Assembly (NCBI GenBank): GCA_028284775.1
Contig: JANQRB010000177.1
Coordinates: 1-64,000 of the forward strand
Length of the DNA: 64,000 bases
Source: Candidatus Kapaibacterium sp.
Lineage (GTDB): Bacteria; Bacteroidota; Ignavibacteria; Kapaibacteriales; UBA7675
Direction of reading: 5' to 3'
Shown one piece after another: positions 55,001 through 61,978 of this stretch. The translations under genes and the position numbers were made by a program. The number at the start of each line of letters is the position of its first letter. Position 1 is the stretch's first letter. The notes beneath the pieces were generated by a model. The model made no database searches. It saw only the letters and a program-made list of their open reading frames with translations, and was not told the DNA's origin.

Positions 55001-57178
55001 GCCGACAGTTACGGTCTCTCCCTCACAGAGCCTCTGATTGGAACCGGCATCCGCCTTCAGGGCAGGCCGAACTCTTAGGTTTAGCGTCGCCCTTGAGGAA
55101 CAGCCTTCCGCGTCTGTGACGGTCACGGTCAATGTAGCGCTGGAAACAAGCTTCACTTCCGGGTTGGGAGAGCCGGCATCGTCCACCAATTCCGCCGGCT
55201 GCCACTGGTAGTGCAATGGTCCCGCGCCGCCCGCGCCGGTGGGCGCGCCCCCGAGGCGCACAGCTTCCCGGTGACAGAGAGTGCGGTCTTCGCCGGCTTC
55301 GGCCCGAAGGCGCGGATGCACTGTGACTCGTACCTCGGCGCTCGATGAACATCCAATCGCATCGCTTACCGTGACGGTGTAAGTAGCTGATGATGCCGGC
55401 ATCGCCCGCGGGTTAGCGCTGAAGGGATTGTCCAGACCGGTGTGCGGCTGCCACTCGTAGCGCAGCTCGCCGGTTCCGCCGCCGCCCGTCGGTTCGCCTC
55501 CGAGGCGGGTAAATTCACCGGGGCAGATCTCTCTTTCGGCACCGGGCGCAACGGTGATGCCCGAAAAAACGGTCAGGGTCAGCGATGAGACGGCTACGCA
55601 GCCCTCGCCGTCCGTCACGTGCACGGTATACCTTTCGGTCGACGTCGCTGTGGACAGCGGGTCGGCAGTCAGCGGATCATCGAGATCAAGCGGCGGAATC
55701 CACCTGTATGAATAATCGCCGTCGCCGCCACTTACGCCGATCCGCAGGCGAATATCCTCCCCGGCGCATATGACCGGATTGCTGCCGGTGAGGCGCAGGG
55801 CGCACTTCTCATCCGACTTAAAGATGTCCAGGTCACCAATCTGCAGTTTCTGCGTCGTTCTTGCCGATGTAAGGTCGCCATCCAGATCAATCAGATAACT
55901 CGTTGCGGCTCTGCCGCCCGACGCAGCCGTTCCCTGCAGGCCATACACCCAATGTTCGTCGCCCCGGCCGTGTTGCGGATGCATTGCGTCGCCGGTACAC
56001 CACACCATCGAATCCCTGTCGCTGACTGTCCTTAGAATACCGTTGAAGCTGCCGAATCCATAGTCGGTGCCGCCGGCGCAGTTGGTCTTGTGCCCGTGAC
56101 CACCAATTTGAAACTTTTTCGTGCCGGGCGGCGCAAGCTCCCAGGATCCGGACTCCTTGATGTATTCCAGCAGACGACTACGATGGGCAAAGCTCTCCTT
56201 AATGCTGATGTCGCCGGCATCGGCGGCCATGGTATGCTCCGCCAGCAGAATCGCGCCGGCGCCGGAAAAAGCGATGTCCGAAACCGGATTCGAATAGTTT
56301 CTGCCATCGCGCTCGTAGAGCGGCAAAGTGATTTCCAGGCGATCTGCCTCCTCGAAAGAACCGCCGGCACTGAGGCCAATCGACCGGATTTCGTTGGATT
56401 CCGCAAGTGTGCCCCGCCTCCCCCTGTCTTTCACCCAGACGGCGTAATACACCCGGCTTTCAAAGACGGCAACTCCCCAGATGCGCTCGCCGAGGGGCGC
56501 GAAGCCCGCCGTTCCGTCATCGGCATTTTTAGGGTCATGAACGCCGAGTACCGTGCCGTCCATGTCTATACGGTAGAGTTTGCCGTCTTCAAAATTCGAT
56601 ACAAACAACTGGTTGTGTTCCTGGTCGTAACAGATATTGCCCAACGCGCTGCCGGTGTTCGGTAGTTCTTTCGTTCCGATGGTATTGCTGTCGGGGCTAT
56701 TGACCGTTGTGACGAAATTCGCGACTTTCCAGGTGTTCGCATTGATCCTGTAGACGCCTCCCGCTCCTGCCGTGCCAAAAGGATGTTCGCCGTATAATGT
56801 CGTCGCCGCCACGTAGATGTTAGCGTTCGAATCGATCGCGACGCCGAAAACCTGTCCCATTTTGGGCGTGCCGGCGCTGCCTGATTTCCACGAATCGTGA
56901 TGAAACATCGGCGCGGGCCAATGGACGCCTTTGCGGGCCTTGACATCCGAGGTATCACGAACATCGACGATGCCCAGGACATAATCATCCTTGAGGGGAG
57001 TGCGCGAATCGTTCGGCGTTTCGAATCCGGAAAAACATGTTACGACGGCCTGTCCTTTTTCAAGGGGTTGGCTGAATACCTCGCACGGCGATATCAATAT
57101 TGCGATGCAGATCAGTAATCCCGACTTCAGCTCCCTGACTTCCGCAATCATTCTGACAAAAAGCCTAAGATCAGTCAT
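52052..57178 (-). CDS. Giant exported Ig-like/SPD-2-type protein with T9SS sorting domain
   Basis: 1708 residues; the start could be M1 (57178) or M10 (57151). A hydrophobic stretch (GLLICIAILISPCEVF) is the signal. Residues ~45-480 look like a propeller-like domain (GQVFGVAIDSNANIYVAATT, LYRIDMDGTVLGV). From ~490 to ~900, five or so SprB-type Ig-like repeats follow, each with CxGExxRLGGxPTGxGGxG and YxWQPxxxL. From ~950 to ~1400, several ASPM/SPD-2/Hydin-like repeats (LDFGVLPECESSMLRTLRI; IDFGQFLLCDRQVERRAVEI; IDFGALLSCESRDTIIAIHN). A cohesin-like region (ICVGSTRVNSGDELSLPLTL) precedes the T9SS sorting domain (VSLLGHSQVVL, SGTFIIVLQ). Adhesin or gliding-associated surface protein is inferred. 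Confidence 0.9.
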   Translation of the reverse strand: MTDLRLFVRMIAEVRELKSGLLICIAILISPCEVFSQPLEKGQAVVTCFSGFETPNDSRTPLKDDYVLGIVDVRDTSDVKARKGVHWPAPMFHHDSWKSGSAGTPKMGQVFGVAIDSNANIYVAATTLYGEHPFGTAGAGGVYRINANTWKVANFVTTVNSPDSNTIGTKELPNTGSALGNICYDQEHNQLFVSNFEDGKLYRIDMDGTVLGVHDPKNADDGTAGFAPLGERIWGVAVFESRVYYAVWVKDRGRRGTLAESNEIRSIGLSAGGSFEEADRLEITLPLYERDGRNYSNPVSDIAFSGAGAILLAEHTMAADAGDISIKESFAHRSRLLEYIKESGSWELAPPGTKKFQIGGHGHKTNCAGGTDYGFGSFNGILRTVSDRDSMVWCTGDAMHPQHGRGDEHWVYGLQGTAASGGRAATSYLIDLDGDLTSARTTQKLQIGDLDIFKSDEKCALRLTGSNPVICAGEDIRLRIGVSGGDGDYSYRWIPPLDLDDPLTADPLSTATSTERYTVHVTDGEGCVAVSSLTLTVFSGITVAPGAEREICPGEFTRLGGEPTGGGGTGELRYEWQPHTGLDNPFSANPRAMPASSATYTVTVSDAIGCSSSAEVRVTVHPRLRAEAGEDRTLCHREAVRLGGAPTGAGGAGPLHYQWQPAELVDDAGSPNPEVKLVSSATLTVTVTDAEGCSSRATLNLRVRPALKADAGSNQRLCEGETVTVGGAPTGEGGSGNLKYSWEPAGGLDDPSLANPTFIGSSSATYTVTVRDEADCFSSASVTVNVHPFLRADAGVDREVCSGEAIGLGGSPTGSGGAGQLTFAWQPTAWLENPFTMHPTLRISTNATLRTVYAVTVTDLFGCTTTDSVSIIVHPLPRLSAVQDTIRICPNESAELRLVASEQNTGRLRYSWTPPLGLSDTRAATPVVELSTPGVYSYRATVTDSLGCAASTSISVIVRPVPRVSIEPPSLDFGVLPECESSMLRTLRIRNDGEEALTITDVDNNSGFSFAEPLPITIDRGDDVSVRIRFAPPQTGDFSEWMYFRLAPCGGLDSVLLRGSATSIAAELSVTEIDFGQFLLCDRQVERRAVEIVNSGTADLLPEAISVSRPFTIEEWSSDTLAVGERRRFYVDIESEAAGNFTDVLRIPFRTGECFDTLHILLRAEVIEPLLTVQSAAIDFGALLSCESRDTIIAIHNPGPLTITLREITPSPPLSTTPPLPLEIPGGESVNVALRFTPFEEGAFDRVAGLHYTPCDKTLGLRVMAQPAEIGIALPDTLDLGELVFCREQSVQTTFTIAHGSETDLGFRVEEVLVDGPFSTSLTSGERFKRGDRKEFTVWFRADDTMADGKYSGWIDITFDGCDTKHRIVLEGIKHSIFDKFRDTGLAFGLQAPTAAVVREYTFINRASIAVEVSGLEAPQAPFRILSVIPALPRRLEPGATLQIRVLFQADSGQHSSTIQVMSSAPCAGLLTTIRLSGSIADAMGFARICVGSTRVNSGDELSLPLTLKQADGLRQSGATRYEAHLRFNRTLLAPRGDTPSGYTEDDDRIISVSGETPESSGLLQYVDFTAVWGNDSCTAVVIDTVIWYGGTVTTEVEHGMVCLDDICRSGEAHRFYRDAGRTLALRVNGSQPIRDEMTVTYNTIEDGPVHLSVVSLLGHSQVVLANAQQNAGEHEVHFPISHLSSGTFIIVLQTATQHVARLIRVMR

Positions 57179-57676
57179 AAGATTGGCCGGCTAATTGAGA
57201 AGTTCTGGTCTTAGATATTCGACCAATACCTGAAGACCTGCTTGGTTACAGAGGATAACCCTGCCAGATAGGCGTATTGCGAGTGTTTGTAGGAGCTCAG
57301 ACGAAGCCGGGAATATACTGAAGTATAATGAGATACCACGGGCGTCAGGCTTAGTCCTGAATAGTGAAGCTTAGCAGGCATGGCACGGAAGTCTCTCAGA
57401 ATTATGATAGTCCCGGATGAAAACAAACCGTGACTTACGGTCATTTGCAGCCCCGCGCTTCAGCTGGCTCTAGCCGCGACTCCATCACTTTTCTGCTTTG
57501 CCGTAGACGAGACATTTCAGTGTCAGGTAGGATAGCGGGTTAATCTGGTATGTTATGGCGAGCGCCGGCGGTTTCCTGGTTTAGCTTGCTGCGGAAAAAA
57601 AGATTTAGGCTTACAGCCAGGTGCCATAAACTGAGACAAGCTCCGAGAAAACCACACAGGATTGTTAAACCCATGC
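57179..57676. other. Intergenic stretch upstream of the giant gene
   Basis: About 500 bases; contains the promoter of the 1708-residue gene. No ORF worth calling. Confidence 0.35.
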
Positions 57677-57857
57677 ACTAGCACTCTTTCAAATAAGTTA
57701 TTTAACACTCTCCTCTCCTTTAGAAAAAGGGGGTGAGGCGTGGACTGAGCGCCGAACGGGGAGGGGTTATGAACTCTCAATGTCTGTCTAACTCCCCTGG
57801 CCCCTCTTTCAAAAAAAGAGGGGGACTTGAAATTAACTAATCTGACAAAGCACTTGT
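57677..57857 (-). repeat. MITE-like dispersed repeat, copy F
   Basis: Read on the minus strand this shows CAAGTGCTTTGTCAG at the left end (57842-57856) and the CTCTTTCAAATAAG/CTTATTTGAAAGAG-type distal end (57677-57697), with CGTTCGGCGCTCAGTCCACG and GAGGGGCCAGGGGAGTTAGA inside. Full length, ~180 bases, non-coding. Confidence 0.8.
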
Positions 57858-57924
57858 ATTGAGCTTGGCCGGCAATTGCCGTTCAAGTGAATCTACCGAC
57901 CGTTCAGCCAAAGTTCCAAAAGAG

Positions 57925-57956
57925 AATCGCACAGGTTTACTATAACCTGTGCGATT
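57925..57956 (-). terminator. Strong hairpin, probable terminator for the 58241/59057 genes
   Basis: AATCGCACAGGTT (57925-57937) and AACCTGTGCGATT (57944-57956) form a perfect 13-base stem with a six-base loop. On the minus strand it is followed by CTCTTTTGG. It lies ~285 bases downstream of the 58241 gene, further than usual for a terminator. Confidence 0.7.
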
Positions 57957-58240
57957 GTCCCCGGACTGGCGGCGTGTGAAGACCGGAAGTGAATCTCATT
58001 CTGCCTTTGGGCAATTCCGCCCGTCGCGATCACATCGACGCTTTCCTGTAAGCTCCGGGGCAACGCCAATTCAGCAGATTGCGGCTCCCGGAGATCATCG
58101 GCAATGCCAGGTGTAAAGGAGCAGGTTCGGATTCCCTTGCATCCGGCCCCAACTCCGATGCTTGCTATCCGGGAGCCGCGGCAGATATCGCTGCAAGGTT
58201 TGTCAGTCTCCGCTTCCTGCGGCCATCATGGCAAGGATGG

Positions 58241-58741
58241 TCAGGCTTCCGGCCCTTGATAGTCGCTGCCGTCGGGGGGATACTCCAGCAAGTCATCAAT
58301 TCCGAGAGGGCCGGAATCCGAAGCAGAGGAGGCCGAAGGTTTATCGACTTTCCAGGTTATTACGCCCTGTTTACCTTCCTTCTTAAAACTTTCGAGCGTA
58401 ACGGGAATATTGCCGGGCAGGCTAAGTATGTATGCCGTCGAAACGCCATAGGTAAGTTTCTGCACCTGCCATGGCGGCTTAAATGTCAGCGTATCGCCTT
58501 CACTGAGGCCGATGCCGATGACAATATCATTGGGCCTGTCCGGCTTGGCGTATCCGACGACAAAATAGCTGTTCTCAAAAAAGCAGAATCCGCTTTCCTT
58601 TGTTTCAACATACTTTTTGGAATTCCCCTTGGCCAGGGGAATCAGATTGGCAACTTTATACATACACTTTTCTTTGGTGATTTCGCCCTTAAACTCTATA
58701 CCGCTGTTGTTGGCGCATTTACTGTAATAACCCAATCCCAT
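58241..58741 (-). CDS. Orphan cytosolic protein
   Basis: 166 residues starting MGLGYYSKCANNSGIEFKGE. No signal peptide. Phrases include KCMYKVANLIPLAKGNSKKY, VVGYAKPDRPNDIVIGIGLS and EGDTLTFKPPWQVQKLTYGV, giving a beta-rich protein with a hydrophilic tail (PLGIDDLLEYPPDGSDYQGP). I recognise no family. It is on the same strand as 59057, 315 bases away; the spacing is too great to assert an operon. Confidence 0.6.
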   Translation of the reverse strand: MGLGYYSKCANNSGIEFKGEITKEKCMYKVANLIPLAKGNSKKYVETKESGFCFFENSYFVVGYAKPDRPNDIVIGIGLSEGDTLTFKPPWQVQKLTYGVSTAYILSLPGNIPVTLESFKKEGKQGVITWKVDKPSASSASDSGPLGIDDLLEYPPDGSDYQGPEA

Positions 58742-59056
58742 GATATTCCTCCATCAAGTCGAGTTTAATTAAACAGTTTAAATGTTGATCTTTGATTTGT
58801 CTTTTTGCGTCTGGTCATGCCAGTGAGATTCAGAAAGACTTTTTCCTGTCCTTGTCCGCAATTTTCTGCTGTACGGCTCAGGGTCGCCGAACAGCATATC
58901 CAAAATTGATGAGAATAGCCGGAGCGATGCAGCATCGCGCAGATGGTCGCTGTGCCGCCAGCAACGGATTGTGAGAGAGTTTTCTTTCTGCTAGCGGCCT
59001 GCACTGTACCGGCGAGCGGCCAGGTTCTGACTTATCGCTGCTTTGCTTCCCTGCGC
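58742..59056. other. Intergenic stretch, no gene recognised
   Basis: About 315 bases between the two orphan genes on the minus strand. A 79-codon frame at 58765-59004 is not convincing. Confidence 0.35.
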
Positions 59057-59512
59057 TCAGGAATCGGCAATAAGCGAAATGTCCGAAGCGCCGACGATCC
59101 AACGCACTTCCAGATCCGATTGAATGTTCAGGATCAGTGGACTATTGTCGTCATTTTGCGTCAGCCGGAGCGACAGGTTGCCCGCGGGGATTTCCTGGAT
59201 CTGACTGCTGCCATTTATTCGCAGCAGCTCAATTTTGGGATGTGCCGCGCTTTCGCTGTTCCCGTTAAGCTGAAGCGGAAATTCGTCCACGAGTTGCGCC
59301 TGATTCTGAACCGGAGCGCCCGATGGATCCCGCCCTTGCCATTTCAGATTTAGCGTAAGCTTGTACATCAAGCCGCCTTGCGCGGGCGTCGCAATAGCGT
59401 GATAATTAAAGCTCAATTTGGGACTGTCGCCTACGTACTCTGTTTCCGGTGAAACAAAGTCTTGTTGGTCAATCGCGGCGCCGTTAGCTCTTGATGTTAA
59501 TATCTCCGACAT
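59057..59512 (-). CDS. Orphan beta-rich protein
   Basis: 151 residues from the ATG at 59512; a start two codons upstream is equally possible. No signal peptide. MSEILTSRANGAAIDQQDFV, then YKLTLNLKWQGRDPSGAPVQ, QAQLVDEFPLQLNGNSE, AGNLSLRLTQNDDNSPLILN and the final VRWIVGASDISLIADS make a beta-sandwich-like pattern. I recognise no family; possibly a small intracellular or virulence-associated structural protein like the AidA-like genes elsewhere, but there is no sequence evidence for that. Confidence 0.6.
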   Translation of the reverse strand: MSEILTSRANGAAIDQQDFVSPETEYVGDSPKLSFNYHAIATPAQGGLMYKLTLNLKWQGRDPSGAPVQNQAQLVDEFPLQLNGNSESAAHPKIELLRINGSSQIQEIPAGNLSLRLTQNDDNSPLILNIQSDLEVRWIVGASDISLIADS

Positions 59513-59893
59513 AAACATCTCCGCAAAATTGTGTGAAACAGTTGATAATCACGTCGCTTAGACGGTGGACAATCTAGTTATTCGCTATGGCGCATGGTAT
59601 GGCGGTTTTCCGCAGATATCGATCGTCCGTTATCTGCAGCAATCGATCTCCCAGATGAAAATTCGCCGTTTTCCAGTCCGAACAGGCGATATGAAGCTCG
59701 TGTCGATTGCTTTTCCGCCGTTTTTGTTTCCTGCTGATTTTGGCTAAATTATTCGTTTCGCCATCTGCAGATTGCAGGTTCGTGCTGCTGCCGGCGCGAT
59801 CACTATGCTGCCAAGGCCGGGCTGCGATCTTGCATGACCATCGCAGGACTTTATCGCAAGAGTATACCGGCACAATTCCCGAAAGAACTGTCT

Positions 59894-61492
59894 ATGGGCG
59901 CATCGAGTGGTTTATTCGATCTGATCAAATCCATGACATCGCAGGAAAAACGCTACTTCCGACTCTATGCGCGGACCTTTTCGACCGATAAGGAAAACAA
60001 GATTACACGGCTTTTCGATGCCATCGATCAACAGGAACAGCATGACGAGGCGCTGCTGCAAAAGCTGGCGAAACGTGCAGCCCTGACCGACAACCTTGCA
60101 TCAGCCAAATTTCGCTTGAAAAACCTGATCCTGGACAGTCTGGGCGCTTATCACCGCTCGGGCTCGATCAGCGCCGATCTGCGGAGCATGCTGACGCGTA
60201 TAGAAATTCTGTATCACAAACGCCTTTTCGATCAGTGTCGCCGACTGATCGAAAGCGCCAAAAAGAAAGCCGCCAAGTTCGAACGCTTCGAAATTTTAAT
60301 CGAGCTTCAGTATTGGGAACGGCGCTATCTGGTGATCTCGGCAGCGCATCGGCAGGAAAAGTGTTTCAGGGAACACTATCGCGCCATGCGCGACAATTTC
60401 GCCCGAATCGGCAGCACGATCGACTATCTCGACCTGATGGATCAGGTACAATCCGTCCATGCCCGCTACAGCAGCCAACGCGCCGCCGAGGACAGTTCCT
60501 GGCTGCAGAACCTTGCAGATAACCCTTTGCTGCTCGATCCGGATTGCGCCACGACCTTTGTGGCAAAAACCGCGCGTCTGGAAACCATCGGCTTTCACGC
60601 TCGCTTTATCGGCGACTATCAGGCTGCATATGCCCATTACAGCGAAGCACTGCAACTGTGGGACAAACACCCATTTCACATCGAAGACAACCTGGGTCAG
60701 TTTAAGTCCTATCTGGCAAATTTCCTGGACTGCTGCATCGCCTTGCGACGCTTCGATGAATTCGAAGCGACACTGGCTCGCCTGCAAAAACTACCGGCTG
60801 CCTCCCGCGAGGCGGAGATACGCATTTTTGAAGAAGTGGCGCAGTTGGAGCTGGGCTATTATCTCAATCGGGGCAGACTGGATGAAGGCCTGCAGATCGC
60901 GCAGAAGACCGTTGCCCGGCTACCGGGTTTCGCCGCGGATGTCCGTCCTAATCGGCTGGCGTCTTTGTACTACAACTGTATGATGCTCTTTTTCCTCAGC
61001 GGCCGGTGGAGCATGGCCTTAACAACGCTCAACGAGGTATTCAGTTTGTCTGAAGAGAAAGCCCGCCGCGATATTCAGGACTTTGCCCTTGTTTTTCGGC
61101 TGCTGCTACATTATCAGCTCGGTCATTATGATACCCTTGAGCGCTATTGCGATTCGACCGCCCGCCACTTGAACCGCGACGAAAAGGCTTTAGGCTACGA
61201 AAAATCCATCGTATCGGCGCTGCGTAAGCTATCTGCAGCGGTCGATCGCCCTCAACGGGATCAGATACTGCTGGAGCTGGGGCAGGAATTGGTTGGATAC
61301 TTCGAACGAGGGCCGCAGCATAAACCCCTGGGTCTGGTCGAAATTCTGACCTGGGTCCAGAGCAGGCTGCAAAAGCGCCCGATCGCCGAACTTTTCGGCA
61401 CGAGTATCGCCGCGGCGCGCGATGCCGGTCACCTGATCGAATTGCTGCACAAGAGGCCGGCCGGTCTGAAAGAGAAGACTGTGCGCAGCTGA
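59894..61492 (+). CDS. Large TPR-like helical-repeat protein of unknown function
   Basis: 532 residues from the ATG at 59894. That start (MGASSGLFDLIKSMTSQEKR) aligns with MKAKDDLFQLVSSMSKAEK of the decayed paralogue at 40015-41129; an upstream ATG at 59834 adds 20 residues of poor character. The protein is almost all alpha-helical with repeats of ~35-40 residues (YQAAYAHYSEALQLWDKHP, DEFEATLARLQKLPAAS, LFFLSGRWSMALTTLNEV, YQLGHYDTLERYCDSTARHL). The N-terminal block SQEKRYFRLYARTF is a recurring opening in many FCB proteins of this kind. No HTH or enzymatic motif was seen. Probable scaffold or signalling protein. Confidence 0.75.
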   Translation: MGASSGLFDLIKSMTSQEKRYFRLYARTFSTDKENKITRLFDAIDQQEQHDEALLQKLAKRAALTDNLASAKFRLKNLILDSLGAYHRSGSISADLRSMLTRIEILYHKRLFDQCRRLIESAKKKAAKFERFEILIELQYWERRYLVISAAHRQEKCFREHYRAMRDNFARIGSTIDYLDLMDQVQSVHARYSSQRAAEDSSWLQNLADNPLLLDPDCATTFVAKTARLETIGFHARFIGDYQAAYAHYSEALQLWDKHPFHIEDNLGQFKSYLANFLDCCIALRRFDEFEATLARLQKLPAASREAEIRIFEEVAQLELGYYLNRGRLDEGLQIAQKTVARLPGFAADVRPNRLASLYYNCMMLFFLSGRWSMALTTLNEVFSLSEEKARRDIQDFALVFRLLLHYQLGHYDTLERYCDSTARHLNRDEKALGYEKSIVSALRKLSAAVDRPQRDQILLELGQELVGYFERGPQHKPLGLVEILTWVQSRLQKRPIAELFGTSIAAARDAGHLIELLHKRPAGLKEKTVRS

Positions 61493-61978
61493 GCGGCTCG
61501 CAAGCCGGTCGCTACATCTTCACTCTCATCGACCTTCCTCAGACTGATGGCGCTTGCTGCATTTTGGCAGGCGTGGCGCTGCCATTGGCAGGCTCTCCGG
61601 CCGAATCTTTCCTATGAAGAGACTCACAGCCGGGGGAAAGGCTCACAGGTCGACTAAACCCGATATGTGAAAACGCAAGGAAGGTCGTAGCCCGCTTGCA
61701 CCGGAGAACTAGCTCCCATGCCCCCGGTTCTCCTGTCCCGGGCTTCGGAGGCTTCGCCGAGACTCTGGTATTCTCTAAAGCTTCGCGCTTGATGAGGGCC
61801 TGGCGGCCGCGCTTCATGATATATTGTTCGGGTTCTGAATGAGAATCGAAATGCGCGCCCGGGTCTTCACCGATATTTTTTGCCGGACTGCACTGCATCA
61901 GTTTATTATCTTAGCAATCCCAGGCAAAGCAGACACCTTGAAAGTCGTAGTGTTTGACGGTTCTAGTCACAAGAACAC
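61493..61978. other. Intergenic stretch, no gene recognised
   Basis: About 480 bases between the TPR-like gene and the right-edge regulator; no called ORF. The promoter for 61979 lies here. Confidence 0.35.
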
